A stretch of 64,000 nt of DNA from Neisseria sp. DTU_2020_1000833_1_SI_GRL_NUU_006 (GTDB taxonomy: Bacteria > Pseudomonadota > Gammaproteobacteria > Burkholderiales > Neisseriaceae), in NCBI GenBank assembly GCA_032388755.1, contig CP135593.1, positions 2,480,001 through 2,544,000 of the forward strand, written 5' to 3'. Every line of letters starts with the position of its first letter. Position 1 is the stretch's first letter. Positions 1 to 10,613 of this stretch are shown piece by piece. The translations under genes were made by a program, and so were the position numbers. The notes under the pieces are model-generated. The model did no database searches. It was not told the origin of the DNA and worked only from the letters and a program-made list of their open reading frames with translations.

Positions 1-3000
1 TTTCGAAGGCGACACAGGCACGAAATTTGACCGCCAACTCGGCAGCACCGTAGCAGTCAAAGGCGGACAAACTGATAAGACTAAGCTATCCGATAATAAT
101 ATTGGTGTAGTTTCAGACGACCAAAATCACACGTTGAACGTCAAATTGGCAAAAGAATTGACCGGCCTGACTTCCGCAGCCTTCGGCGATGGCGTTACTA
201 CTGGAGGTACGACTGTTAACGGCTCCGGCGTAACCATCGGCTCCGGCAGCAACCCTGTGAGCCTGACTGCGGGCGGACTCTCCAACGGCGGCAACAAGGT
301 TACCAACATTGCTGACGGCGTGGCAGATAATGACGCAGCAAGCTATAAACAAGTCAAAGCCGCGAAAACCGAGGTTCAAGGGGGTACGAATGTTGCCAGC
401 GTAACCAAAACCGATAACCCGACTGACGGTCATACGGTTTACACCGTCAACGCCAAAGGTGCAGCCGTAGCGCTCGACAGTAGTGTGGACGGTCTGAAAC
501 TTACGTCGTCTGAAGATACAACCACCAATGTCACTACCTACAAACTGGATTTGTCAGACAAAACCAAAGCCTCTTTGACAAAAGCCGACAGCGCATTGCA
601 AAACATCGGCGTACAAGTCAACGGCACAGATGCTAAAACCTTGACTAAAGACGATTCAACGCTGAACTTCGTTAATGGCACAGGTACGACTGCCGAAAAC
701 AAAGGGGGCACCGTTGCGTTCAATGTCAATAAATCTACGTTGACAGCAGGTACTGGTGGCGTAATCAGTGCGGATACAGCAGGCGATGCATTTGCTACCG
801 CAACTGATGTTGCCAATGCCATCAATAAAGCCGTTGCCGACAGCGAGAAAATCAGCATCGTAGCGGCAGGCGATAATACCCATGTTACTTCTCAAGTTAC
901 TGGTAATCAGACACTTTATACCGTTCATGCCGATAAAACGACTGTGAGCGTAAAAGCTGACGGTAAGCTGGCATTGAATCCGACTGAAGCGACAAACAGT
1001 AACCAAACCAAAACCACCAACTACGAACTCGACCTTACAGACGACGCCAAAGCCGAGATTCAAAAAGGCGTGGAGGCGAAAACTGCTGTCGACAGCAAGG
1101 GTGTTGCATTTGCGGGTAACAACGGAACAACCGATGCCGCCAAACTGGGTGAAACCGTCAATCTCAAAGGCGACGACCAAAACGTCGTTACTGAAGCTGG
1201 AGCAGACGGCATTAAAGTCAAATTGAAAGACGAAATCACTGTCCAAACCGTCAATGCCGATAAACTCAAAGCAGGTAATAGTGTTCTGACCACAGACGGA
1301 CTGAACACACCGCAAGTCACCGCAGGCGATAGTGTGTTAAACGGTAATGGATTGAACATTGCCAATGGTGACAATCCTGTATCCCTGACCAAGTCCGGCT
1401 TGAACAATGGCGGCAACAAGATTGCCAAAGTAGCCAAAGGTGCGGCAGACACCGACGCGGCAAATGTCGAGCAAATCAAACCGCTTGCAGCCGCATTGAA
1501 CACGACCGTCGGTGCGGACGGTACGGTCGGACAGCCGAGCTTTACCGTCAAACAAGCCGACGGTACGGCAGGCACGCCTGTACATACCATTCAAGATGCT
1601 TTGAACAAAGTCAGCGACGAGTTGAACAAAGGTCTGAACATTGCCGCAGACAACGGCAATGCGGACAAAGTCAACTTGGGCGAAACCGTTACCTACACAA
1701 GCAAAGATAAAAATATCGTAACAACTGTAGGTAGCAACGAAATCGACTTCAGCCTTGCCAATACCGTCACCGTCGGCAAAAACGCTTCAGGCGGCAATCC
1801 TGTTACTATCGATGGCACGAAAGGTACAGTAAGCGGACTGACCAACAAAACGTTAGGCGGTACGGATTTCGCAGCCAAAGGTCAAGCTGCAACAGAAGAG
1901 CAGATCAATGCCGCACAAACCAATCTGGCAAATGTTTTGGGTACAGGTTCAATCAACCAAAACGGTACGGTAACGGTTACCAATATTGGTGAAACAGGCA
2001 AGACCACCGTCAGCGATGCGATTAAATCCGTCAAAGAAACCGCTGAAAAAGGCTGGAATCTGCAAGCCAACGGCGATACTGCCGAAAAAGTGGCGGCAGG
2101 CGAAACGGTAACGTTCAAAGACGGCAAAAACATCAAAGTAACCCGCAACGGTAAAAATATCACCGTAGCGACTTCAGACGACGTCGAGTTTAATAAAGTA
2201 ACCGTCGGCGACAGTGAGTTGAACGGCAGCGGATTGACCATCTCTAACGGCGCGGCAGGATCTTCCGTATCCCTGACTAAAAACGGTCTGAACAACGGCG
2301 GTAACAAAGCCTCCAACATCGCTAAAGGCACTGAGGATGCCGACGCGGTAAATGTCGAGCAACTTAAACCGATTGCAGCCGCATTGAACACAACAGTCAA
2401 CCCGACAACGGGTGAAGTGGCTGCGCCCGCGTTCACCGTAACTAAAGCGGACGGCACGAAAAATACCGCTGTCGGTACGGTTCAAGAAGCCTTGGATAAG
2501 GTGGGCGAAGAGTTGAAGAAAGGTTTGGTCATTGCCGCTGATGAAGGGTCGTCTGAAAAAGTCAACTTGGGCGACACCGTTACTTACACCGGTACCGATG
2601 GCAACATTAAGACCAAAACCCTGCCGGGAGGCAAAGTTGATTTCGGTTTGAACGACAAAGTTACGTTGGGCAAAGCCGGCGGCACTCCGATTGTACTTGA
2701 CGGTACGAACGGCACGGTAAGTGGACTGACCAACAAAACCTTGGGCGGTGCGGACTTTGCCACCAAAGGCCAAGCCGCGACTGAAGAACAGTTGAATGCC
2801 AGCCAAGCAAACCTGAAAACCATCTTGGGCGGTGATGCAGAAAATACCAACGGCAATATCACCATGAGCAATATCGGTGGTACTAACCAAAATACGGTTC
2901 ACGACGCAATCAAGTCTGTGAAAGAGACGGTGGAAAAAGGTTGGAAGCTGCAAGCGAACGATGATACTGAAGAGAAAGTTGCTGCCGGCGAAACGGTTAA

Positions 3001-6000
3001 CTTCAAAGACGGCAAAAACATCAAAGTAACCCGCGACGGCAAAAACATCACCGTAGCTACTTCAGAAGATGTTGAATTCAATGCCGTCAATGCCACCAAT
3101 GTGATTGCAGAAACCGTTATCGCAGGCAACAGCGTCTTGACTACCGAGGGTCTGAAAATTGGTGCGGATAATTCTCCGAGCCAAGTGTCCCTGACTAATA
3201 CTGGACTGAACAACGGCGGCAACAAGATTGCCAACGTAGCCAAAGGTACGGCAGATACTGATGCGGTTAACGTCAGTCAAATCAAACCGTTGGCAACAGC
3301 GTTGAATACGACTGTTGGTGCGGATGGTTCTATCGCAGCACCTAACTTTACCGTCAAACAAGCCGACGGTACGGCAGGAACTCCTGTACATACTGTTCAA
3401 GAAGCATTGGACAAAGTGGGCGACGAGTTGAACAAAGGTCTGAAGATTGCCGCTGACGAAGGGTCGACTGAAAAAGTCAACTTAGGTGACACCGTTACTT
3501 ACACCGGTACCGATGGCAACATTAAGACCAAAACCCTGTCGGGAGGCAAAGTTGATTTCGGTTTGAACGACAAAGTTACGTTGGGCAAGACCGGCAGCAC
3601 TCCGATTGTGCTGGACGGTACGAACGGCACGGTAAGTGGATTGACCAACAAAACGTTGGGCGGTACAGACTTTGCCACCAAAGGACAAGCCGCGACCGAA
3701 GAACAGCTGAACGAAACCCAAGTGAATCTGAAAAACATCTTGGGCGGCAACGCAGCCAACAACAACGGCAACGTAACGACCAGCAACATCGGTGAGACTG
3801 GAGCAGACAACGTTCACGACGCGATCAAGTCAGTGAAAGAGACTGCCGAGAAAGGCTGGAAGCTGAAAGCGAACGACGAAGCCGACAGCGACAGCGAAAA
3901 AATCGCCGCAGGCGACACCGTGACCGTGAAACAAGGTAAGAACATCCGAGTGAAACGCAGCGGCAAAGATCTGACGGTTGAAACTTCAGACGACGTTGAG
4001 TTTGATCATGTCAAAGCTGATTCAGTGGCAGCGACCAGCGTGGTTGCCGAAAGTGTTATCGCAGGCAACAGCGTCTTGACTACCGACGGTCTGAAGATCG
4101 GTGCAGACGGCTCTCCGAACCAAGTGTCACTGACTACTGCCGGTCTGAACAACGGCGGCAACAAGATTGCCAACGTAGCCAAAGGTACGGCAGCCACCGA
4201 CGCCGTCAACGTCGCCCAGCTGAACGAACAACTCGCCGCCACCGAAAAAACCACCACCGTCGTTGCCGGTAAGAACGTGACCGTCAGCGAAAAAGTGGAC
4301 GGCAACAACACCGAGTACACGGTTAACGCCGACAAGACCACCCTCAGCCAAGCGGCGGGCGGTGCGGTTAAAGTCAGCGAAGGTGCGAAAGACGCCGACG
4401 GTGTTACCGATTACACGCTGGATTTGACTGACGAAGCCAAAGCCGACATCGCCAAAGGCGTCGCGGCGAAAGACGCGGTGGACAACAAAGGCCTGACCTT
4501 TGCCGCCGACAACGGCACGACCGGTGCGAAGAAACTGGGTGACAGCCTGAGCGTCAAAGGCGACGGCAACATCCTGACCCGCGCCGACGAAAACGGCATC
4601 GGCTTCTCGCTGGCCGACAAGATTACCGTCGGCAAAGCCGGCAACGGCAACAAACCGCTCGTAATCGACGGTACCGCCGGTCTGATTTCCGGTCTGAGCA
4701 ACACCACCCTGGGCGGTGCGGACTTTGCCACTAAAGGCCAAGCCGCAAGCGAAGAGCAGTTGAACGCAGCCCAAGCCAACCTGGAGAAAATCCTCGGCGG
4801 TAACGCGGCCAACAACAAAGGCAACGTGACCACTACCGACATCGGCGGTACCGGCAAAGACAACGTCCACGACGCCATTGCCGCAGTGAAAGAAACTGCC
4901 GACAAAGGCTGGAACCTGAACGCCAACGACGAAACCTCGTCTGAAAAAATCGGCGCAGGCGACACCGTAACCTTCAAAGAAGGCAAAAACGTCAAAGTCA
5001 GCCGCGACGGTAAGAACATCACCGTAGCGACTTCAGACGACGTCTCCTTCGACAAAGTGACCGTAGGCGGCAGCGTTCTGACCGACAACGGACTGACTGT
5101 GGGCAACGGCAAGGCAGGCAAACCTGTCAGCCTGACCAAAGACGGTCTGAACAACGGCGGCAACAAAGTCACCGACATCGCTGCAGGCGAAGCCGACACT
5201 GACGCAGTGAACGTTGCACAGCTCAAAGCAGCCGCGGCGAAAGCCACGTCCAAAGTGGACAGCGGCAATGACAACATCGTCGTCACACCAGAGCAAAATG
5301 CCGACGGCAGCACCACTTACAAAGTGGCGACCGCGCCCAACCTCAAAGCCGACAGCTTCACCGCAGGCGATACCGTTGTGAACAACGACGGCGTCAAAGT
5401 CGGCGATAAAGTGGCATTGGGCAAAGACGGTCTGAAAGCAGGCGATGTGAACATCACCGCCGACGGCATCAACGCAGGCAACAAAGCCATCAGCAACGTT
5501 GCCGCCGGTGTGAAAGACACCGATGCCGCCAACGTCGGACAGTTGAACCGTCTGACTGCCGCCGCCAAGACCGAAGTCGAAGCCGGTACCAACATTGCAA
5601 GCGTTACCGGCAAACAGGGTGCGAACGGTCAAACCGTTTACACCGTCAACGCAGACGGCGCGAGCGTCTCCGCAGGTTCCGACAACATCGTCGTGACCAA
5701 AGGCAACAAAGACGCCGACAACGTAACCGACTACGCCGTTGACCTGTCTAAAGCCGTCAAAGCCGACATCGCCAAAGGCGTCGCGGCGAAAGACGCGGTG
5801 GACAATAAAGGCATCAGCTTCGCAGGCGACAGCGGTACGACCGTTGCCAACAAACTGGGCGATACCGTCGCCGTTAAAGGCGATGCCAACATCACCACCA
5901 CCGCAGGCGCGAACGGTATTCAGGTCGGCCTCAACAAAGACCTGAAAGTCGACAGCGTCAAAGCAGGCGATACGGTTGTGAACAACAACGGCGTCAACGT

Positions 6001-7630
6001 CGGCGACAAAGTGGCGCTGGGCAAAGACGGTCTGAAAGCAGGCGATGTCAACATCACTGCCGACGGTATCAACGCAGGCGGTAAGAAAGTAACCGGCGTC
6101 GCCGCAGGCACCGTCGCCGCAGGCAGCACCGATGCCGTCAACGGCGGACAACTGCACCGGGTTTACGAACTGATCGGCAGCAACGGCGGCAACGTCAACA
6201 CCGCACCGCCGGCAGTCGAAGCAGACGGCAAAGCAGGCTTGGGTAATATCAAAAACATTACCCTGGTGGACAACAGCAACAATCCGAACGTGACCAACGT
6301 CACGAACGAGACCAAGATTGCCCAGTCCAACGGTTACAGCCTCGTGACCTACAACGTCGAAGACCAAGGCATGTACGTGACCAACAACGTCATCGAAGCC
6401 GTAGGCCGTATGAACGAACAAGGCATCAAGTTCTTCCATACCAACGACGGCGAAGTGAACCCCGACGTACAGGCACGCAACGGCGAAGACTCCAGCGCGA
6501 GCGGCGCATACGCCACGGCGGTCGGCTTCCAAGCCGCCTCCAAAGGCACCAACGCCATCGCCATCGGTAAAGGCGCCAAAGCCAACGCCGAGAACACCAT
6601 CGCCATCGGTACCGGCAACATCGTCAGCGGCAAAAACTCCGGCGCCATCGGTGACCCGACCGTAGTAAGCGGCAACAGCTCTTACTCCATCGGTAACAAC
6701 AACAACGTATCCGCCGACAACGCCTACGCATTGGGCAGCAACATCAAAGCCACAGTCAACGACTCCGTCTACCTCGGCGACCGCGCCCAAACCCAAGGCA
6801 TCCATACGGCTGATGCGGCCAAAGGCGAAGCCTATACCTACGGCGGCCTGAACGACAAAGCCGTGGCAGGCAAAGCAGGTTCGACTGCCGCCGCGAACAA
6901 AGTCGTCGGCGTCGTCACCGTCGGCAACGGTACGGACGAGACCCGTCAGGTACAAGGTGTGGCGGCAGGCGTGGTATCGGCGGATTCGACTGATGCGATC
7001 AACGGCAGCCAGTTGTATTACACCAACCAGGCGATTGCCAACGTAGCGACACAAGCGACAGCAGCGAAAACCGAAGTTACCGCAGGTAAGAACGTCGTCG
7101 TTAACCAAACGACCGGCAACAGCGGACAGACCGTGTATAACGTTGCTACTGCCGATAAACTCGACGTAACCAGCGTAACCGCAGGCGGTGTAACCGTTAA
7201 CGCGCAAGGTGTCAGCATCGCTGCACCGACCGCCCATAATCCGGCGAATACCGTCAGCCTCAGCCCGATCGGTCTGAACAACGGCGGACAACGCATCACC
7301 AACGTCGCCCCGGCGAAAGAAGGTACCGATGCGGTCAACCTGAACCAGCTCGCCGGCGTGGGTAACGCCCTGCAAAACAACATCGAACGCGTCGGCAAAA
7401 AAGCCTATGCAGGCGTGGCAGGTGCGATTGCACAAGGCTCGATTCCGCAAGTAACCCGTCCGGGTGCAACCGGTATCGGCGTGGGTAGCGGCTACTACGG
7501 TGGTCAATCCGCCATGGCAATCGGCGTGTCTGCGATGAGCGACGGCGGTAACTGGGTTGTTAAAGGCAACTTCTCTGCCAACACAGACGGCCACGTCGGT
7601 GTCGGGGCAGGTGCGTTGTACCAGTGGTAA
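1..7630 (+). CDS. Trimeric autotransporter adhesin (Hia/NhhA/YadA type), 5' end outside window
   Basis: The frame is open from base 2, so this is the last ~2540 residues of a larger protein. Type Vc adhesins trimerise, anchor in the outer membrane and bind host cells or matrix. The C-terminus (~last 80 residues, ending ALYQW) has the YadA anchor pattern: a short coiled coil (NIERVGKKAYAGVAGA), then glycine-rich beta strands. Before it are YadA head repeats (ATAVG, NAIAIG, NTIAIG, YALGS) at ~6510-6790. The rest is stalk: about ten neck-like motifs of the NNGGNK...TDAVNVxQ type and four copies of a KGWxLxANxxT...GKNIxVxR module. Two modules 915 bp apart (2561 and 3476) are nearly identical in DNA. 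Codons look more GC-rich after ~4190. A DUS hairpin terminator follows. The family is certain; the ligand is unknown. Confidence 0.95.
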   Translation, partial: FEGDTGTKFDRQLGSTVAVKGGQTDKTKLSDNNIGVVSDDQNHTLNVKLAKELTGLTSAAFGDGVTTGGTTVNGSGVTIGSGSNPVSLTAGGLSNGGNKVTNIADGVADNDAASYKQVKAAKTEVQGGTNVASVTKTDNPTDGHTVYTVNAKGAAVALDSSVDGLKLTSSEDTTTNVTTYKLDLSDKTKASLTKADSALQNIGVQVNGTDAKTLTKDDSTLNFVNGTGTTAENKGGTVAFNVNKSTLTAGTGGVISADTAGDAFATATDVANAINKAVADSEKISIVAAGDNTHVTSQVTGNQTLYTVHADKTTVSVKADGKLALNPTEATNSNQTKTTNYELDLTDDAKAEIQKGVEAKTAVDSKGVAFAGNNGTTDAAKLGETVNLKGDDQNVVTEAGADGIKVKLKDEITVQTVNADKLKAGNSVLTTDGLNTPQVTAGDSVLNGNGLNIANGDNPVSLTKSGLNNGGNKIAKVAKGAADTDAANVEQIKPLAAALNTTVGADGTVGQPSFTVKQADGTAGTPVHTIQDALNKVSDELNKGLNIAADNGNADKVNLGETVTYTSKDKNIVTTVGSNEIDFSLANTVTVGKNASGGNPVTIDGTKGTVSGLTNKTLGGTDFAAKGQAATEEQINAAQTNLANVLGTGSINQNGTVTVTNIGETGKTTVSDAIKSVKETAEKGWNLQANGDTAEKVAAGETVTFKDGKNIKVTRNGKNITVATSDDVEFNKVTVGDSELNGSGLTISNGAAGSSVSLTKNGLNNGGNKASNIAKGTEDADAVNVEQLKPIAAALNTTVNPTTGEVAAPAFTVTKADGTKNTAVGTVQEALDKVGEELKKGLVIAADEGSSEKVNLGDTVTYTGTDGNIKTKTLPGGKVDFGLNDKVTLGKAGGTPIVLDGTNGTVSGLTNKTLGGADFATKGQAATEEQLNASQANLKTILGGDAENTNGNITMSNIGGTNQNTVHDAIKSVKETVEKGWKLQANDDTEEKVAAGETVNFKDGKNIKVTRDGKNITVATSEDVEFNAVNATNVIAETVIAGNSVLTTEGLKIGADNSPSQVSLTNTGLNNGGNKIANVAKGTADTDAVNVSQIKPLATALNTTVGADGSIAAPNFTVKQADGTAGTPVHTVQEALDKVGDELNKGLKIAADEGSTEKVNLGDTVTYTGTDGNIKTKTLSGGKVDFGLNDKVTLGKTGSTPIVLDGTNGTVSGLTNKTLGGTDFATKGQAATEEQLNETQVNLKNILGGNAANNNGNVTTSNIGETGADNVHDAIKSVKETAEKGWKLKANDEADSDSEKIAAGDTVTVKQGKNIRVKRSGKDLTVETSDDVEFDHVKADSVAATSVVAESVIAGNSVLTTDGLKIGADGSPNQVSLTTAGLNNGGNKIANVAKGTAATDAVNVAQLNEQLAATEKTTTVVAGKNVTVSEKVDGNNTEYTVNADKTTLSQAAGGAVKVSEGAKDADGVTDYTLDLTDEAKADIAKGVAAKDAVDNKGLTFAADNGTTGAKKLGDSLSVKGDGNILTRADENGIGFSLADKITVGKAGNGNKPLVIDGTAGLISGLSNTTLGGADFATKGQAASEEQLNAAQANLEKILGGNAANNKGNVTTTDIGGTGKDNVHDAIAAVKETADKGWNLNANDETSSEKIGAGDTVTFKEGKNVKVSRDGKNITVATSDDVSFDKVTVGGSVLTDNGLTVGNGKAGKPVSLTKDGLNNGGNKVTDIAAGEADTDAVNVAQLKAAAAKATSKVDSGNDNIVVTPEQNADGSTTYKVATAPNLKADSFTAGDTVVNNDGVKVGDKVALGKDGLKAGDVNITADGINAGNKAISNVAAGVKDTDAANVGQLNRLTAAAKTEVEAGTNIASVTGKQGANGQTVYTVNADGASVSAGSDNIVVTKGNKDADNVTDYAVDLSKAVKADIAKGVAAKDAVDNKGISFAGDSGTTVANKLGDTVAVKGDANITTTAGANGIQVGLNKDLKVDSVKAGDTVVNNNGVNVGDKVALGKDGLKAGDVNITADGINAGGKKVTGVAAGTVAAGSTDAVNGGQLHRVYELIGSNGGNVNTAPPAVEADGKAGLGNIKNITLVDNSNNPNVTNVTNETKIAQSNGYSLVTYNVEDQGMYVTNNVIEAVGRMNEQGIKFFHTNDGEVNPDVQARNGEDSSASGAYATAVGFQAASKGTNAIAIGKGAKANAENTIAIGTGNIVSGKNSGAIGDPTVVSGNSSYSIGNNNNVSADNAYALGSNIKATVNDSVYLGDRAQTQGIHTADAAKGEAYTYGGLNDKAVAGKAGSTAAANKVVGVVTVGNGTDETRQVQGVAAGVVSADSTDAINGSQLYYTNQAIANVATQATAAKTEVTAGKNVVVNQTTGNSGQTVYNVATADKLDVTSVTAGGVTVNAQGVSIAAPTAHNPANTVSLSPIGLNNGGQRITNVAPAKEGTDAVNLNQLAGVGNALQNNIERVGKKAYAGVAGAIAQGSIPQVTRPGATGIGVGSGYYGGQSAMAIGVSAMSDGGNWVVKGNFSANTDGHVGVGAGALYQW

Positions 7631-7657
7631 GCTAACGGCTCTTAGCTGAAGCAAAGC

Positions 7658-7702
7658 AAAGGTCGTCTGAAATCCAAAACAGGGTTTCAGACGACCTTTT
7701 TA
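7658..7702. terminator. DUS inverted-pair terminator after the adhesin
   Basis: AAGGTCGTCTGAAA and its complement face each other across a ~14-nt loop and are followed by T5. This is the usual neisserial terminator built from two uptake sequences. A further single DUS lies at ~7801-7813. Confidence 0.9.
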
Positions 7703-7826
7703 TATCTTGTATGAGGGATAAATTGGTTTTATTTGAAATTCATGGCTGGAAGGATGATGGAAGTTGGATTTCTTCTGAAATCTAGAGCGACATCACGACT
7801 TTTCAGACGACCTTTGGTGATTCAAT

Positions 7827-8798
7827 TTACCAAATCCCTGTAAACGTTTTTTCCGCCCGCCAAAATTTCCAACGCGATTTCGGTGTGAGTGTTAATACGC
7901 CGCCGTTTTCCCCATCGGTCGTCAAGGTCAGTTTTTTCAGACGACCTGTGTGCAGCGCCTGCCAAATCGGGTCGAACCAGCGTTGTTCCCAATCCTGCAA
8001 AATATCTTGGTAGGCCAGTACGTCCGCCGTCGACCCGGTAACGGTCAAACCATCCATAAAAATGACGGCAGTGTCTGTTCCTGTTTCTTGCATCCAAGAG
8101 GCAAAGGCGCGAAAGTCGTATGGTGCATCTATGCGGTCGGAGGCAAATTGCGCCCACGGGCTGTCGGAGAATAGGGCGGATGATTGCTGCGTCCCTTGAA
8201 TATCATGCCACAGCCACAGACCGTTTATCGGCGGTGTTCCGAGTTGGTTGCGAATGTTGTTGATCGGGTGTTGGTGCAGCCACATTTGAATTTCTGTCTG
8301 CTTGGCTAACCATTGTCCGCTATCTTTGCCTGATGCTTGTTCAGATGACCCCATTTGTCCGTAAATATCCAATATGGGCTGAATTTGCCAGTCTTGCGGA
8401 TTGGGTAATAAGACAAGCCACAAATCGGGGCGAACGGGGACGAACCGCCAACCCTCGTCCTGATAAAAATCAGACAGTTCGCGACATAATTCATCTGCCT
8501 CGTCAGTGGCAATACCGATATATTCGCCGCCAACGACGCTGACTTGGTGCAAACCCATCTGCTGCCATAGCGGGGAAACCAATGCGGCAGGTTGTTGCTG
8601 TGGAACGTTTGCAGCAGTTTTTGCGTGTTTGAGCAGGCTGCCGTCCCATAAATAACGCCCGTAAAATTTTGATGTTTCAACTGCTTGTTTGTGTAAATGT
8701 CCGAAGCGAAGCAGACGGTTGAAGGCTGGCAGGGTAAGAGGGGGGACGGATTCGTCGCTTTGGCGGTTTAGCGACGGAATGGCAAGGGTCAGGTTCAT
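7827..8798 (-). CDS. Cofactor-independent phosphoglycerate mutase-like / RpfE-like protein
   Basis: About 323 residues from the ATG at 8798 (MNLTLAIPSLNR). The frame stays open to a TTG at 8885, and an ATG pair lies ~8825-8828, so the start is uncertain; no good ribosome-binding site is visible for any of them. The N-terminus (LTLPAFNRLLRFG) and the Trp-rich C-terminal half (NGLWLWHDIQG, FMDGLTVTGS) resemble beta/gammaproteobacterial proteins annotated as phosphoglycerate mutase-like or RpfE-like. I do not see a complete metal-binding set, so the catalytic role is doubtful. The gene sits next to the M23 peptidase gene, transcribed away from it. A DUS hairpin separates it from the convergent adhesin. 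Confidence 0.65.
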   Translation of the reverse strand: MNLTLAIPSLNRQSDESVPPLTLPAFNRLLRFGHLHKQAVETSKFYGRYLWDGSLLKHAKTAANVPQQQPAALVSPLWQQMGLHQVSVVGGEYIGIATDEADELCRELSDFYQDEGWRFVPVRPDLWLVLLPNPQDWQIQPILDIYGQMGSSEQASGKDSGQWLAKQTEIQMWLHQHPINNIRNQLGTPPINGLWLWHDIQGTQQSSALFSDSPWAQFASDRIDAPYDFRAFASWMQETGTDTAVIFMDGLTVTGSTADVLAYQDILQDWEQRWFDPIWQALHTGRLKKLTLTTDGENGGVLTLTPKSRWKFWRAEKTFTGIW

Positions 8799-9114
8799 GG
8801 CAGGCGGCAGGTTGGGAAAAAGCATCATTTTAAGGGAGAATGCCGGCCATTCCCAAATGTCTATGGGATGGGACGTTTGAAGCAATATACGCGATTGTGA
8901 TATAATTACGGACGTAAATTTCAGAAAAAACGGGTGTAAATCAAAACAATAGCCTTGATAATACGCCCTTGGTTCCCCATTGTGCTGTTTGCCGGACTAT
9001 GAAAAAGGTCGTCTGAAAGACGGATAAATAGCAGACAGTCTTCTTTTAAATGAAAATCACATTGCCCGTGCGGATTGATAAAGCAGCCGCACCGCCGCAT
9101 TAAAAGGATAATTC
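8799..9114. other. Divergent intergenic region
   Basis: It holds the candidate promoter at 8877-8906 and one single DUS at 9006-9017 (AGGTCGTCTGAA). No gene is seen. Confidence 0.6.
8877..8906 (+). promoter_or_regulatory. Candidate sigma70 promoter for the M23 peptidase gene
   Basis: TTGAAG at 8877-8882 and TATAAT at 8901-8906 are separated by 18 nt. This would give a leader of ~200 nt before the GTG at 9115. Prediction by eye only. Confidence 0.45.
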
Positions 9115-10437
9115 GTGATCGAAACAACCCGATTTCCCTTATTGCGCCGATTTTGGCACAACAAACCTATCCGCTGGTCTCTGTTGGGCATCCTTTTGCC
9201 CGTTTCCGGCGCGATGACTGCCTATGCAGTAACCGAACCTGTTCCCGAGTATCAAGGATTTAAAGTCGAGCGCGTTTCTGAAGAGCTGCCGGCGGTTTAT
9301 GTTGAAACCGGCAATTTTCAGTCCAGTTACTGGGCGCAAGAAGTCGTCCAGCAGGGCGACTCACTCGCCGATGTGCTTACCCGCATGGGGGTCCCCCAAA
9401 CCGACATCAAGCAAATCATGGCGAAAAACAGTGCGGAACGCGATATGCAACATTTGCGCGCCAACCAGTCTGTCAATATCCGCATCGATGCTTCGGGACA
9501 AGTTACCGACGTACAGTTTTTCACGGATGAAGAGCTTGAGCGCAATCTTGTCGCTTTGGAAAAAGTCAAAGGCAAATGGCAGGCTTCTACATCGGAAGTG
9601 GATATGAAGACCATGCCGACCCTGCGTTCCGTCGTTGTCCGCACTTCCGCGCGCGGTGCAATGGCGCAGGCGGAAATTCCTGTCGAAATCCGCGAGTCGC
9701 TGAGCGAAATTTTCTCCGACGTACTGAGCTTGGAGGATTTGAAAGAAGGCGATGTGATACGATTGCTGTATGACAGCATGTATTTCCGCGGACAACAAAT
9801 GGGTACGGGCAATATTCTGGCAGCCGAAATTGTCAAAGGCGGTAAAAGCTATCAAGCCTATTATTACAGCCAGGGTAAAGGCGACGAAGAGAGCGGCAGC
9901 TATTATGATCAAAGCGGCAAATCGCTCCAGCAAAAAGAGGGCTTCAACATCGAGCCTGTCGTCTATACGCGCATTTCATCCCCGTTCGGTTACCGGGTCC
10001 ACCCCGTTTTACATACCGTCCGTATGCATACCGGTATTGACTACGCGGCTCCTTCCGGTACGCCGATTAAAGCGACCGCTGACGGCGTGATTACCTTCAA
10101 AGGCTGGAAGGGCGGCTACGGTAATACCGTTATGATCCGCCATTCTAACGGCGTTGAAACCTTATACGGGCATATGAGCGCGTTTACCCCTGCCCAAGGT
10201 ACGGTGCGTGCAGGCGAAGTGATCGGATTCGTCGGTACGACGGGACGTTCTACCGGTCCGCACCTGCACTATGAAGCACGCGTGAACAGTCAGCCTGTCA
10301 ACCCGACTACGGTTGCCCTGCCGACACCCAAGCTGACGCCAACCAATATGGCTGCATTCCGTCAGCAGCAGAAATCGGCAAATACCATACTTGCCTCTAT
10401 CCGCGGGTTGCCTGTTTCTGTGGCGCAGTTGGATTAA
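9115..10437 (+). CDS. M23 family zinc metallopeptidase (cell-wall peptidase)
   Basis: 440 residues from a GTG preceded by AAAAGGA at good spacing. An N-terminal signal anchor (SLLGILLPVSGAMTAYAV, ~22-40) is followed by an OapA/LysM-like region (QGDSLADVLTRMG) and a C-terminal LytM/M23 domain. The zinc ligands are visible: H305 and D309 in MHTGIDYAAP, and HLH at 383-385. The family cleaves peptide cross-links or stems of peptidoglycan in the periplasm. It matches the architecture of meningococcal NMB0315, which also lies beside yhhQ and queF. An imperfect DUS hairpin terminates it at ~10469. Confidence 0.92.
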   Translation: MIETTRFPLLRRFWHNKPIRWSLLGILLPVSGAMTAYAVTEPVPEYQGFKVERVSEELPAVYVETGNFQSSYWAQEVVQQGDSLADVLTRMGVPQTDIKQIMAKNSAERDMQHLRANQSVNIRIDASGQVTDVQFFTDEELERNLVALEKVKGKWQASTSEVDMKTMPTLRSVVVRTSARGAMAQAEIPVEIRESLSEIFSDVLSLEDLKEGDVIRLLYDSMYFRGQQMGTGNILAAEIVKGGKSYQAYYYSQGKGDEESGSYYDQSGKSLQQKEGFNIEPVVYTRISSPFGYRVHPVLHTVRMHTGIDYAAPSGTPIKATADGVITFKGWKGGYGNTVMIRHSNGVETLYGHMSAFTPAQGTVRAGEVIGFVGTTGRSTGPHLHYEARVNSQPVNPTTVALPTPKLTPTNMAAFRQQQKSANTILASIRGLPVSVAQLD

Positions 10438-10468
10438 TCAGGCTGCCCATAGTATTGGGGTATGCCTT

Positions 10469-10514
10469 AAAAGGTTGTCTGAAAACCAGGTTTAAGGTTT
10501 TCAGATAACCTTTT
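10469..10514. terminator. Terminator from degenerate DUS pair
   Basis: AAGGTTGTCTGAAAACC pairs with GGTTTTCAGATAACCTT, with one mismatch, then T-rich. Both arms depart from the DUS consensus but still pair. Confidence 0.75.
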
Positions 10515-10613
10515 GCATTGGGATAAATACGAAAACTTTTTTCAGTTCATATGGCTTGAGGAAAGTTTTTTGGGAGGGATTGCAAATAACAGAATGCGCT
10601 AGAATCTCAATGA

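Noticed and set aside
5033..7654. 873-codon open frame antisense to the adhesin
   Set aside because: It is a mirror of the repetitive GC-biased adhesin codons, with no ribosome-binding site or family features. Shorter antisense frames across 100-5300 are the same artefact.
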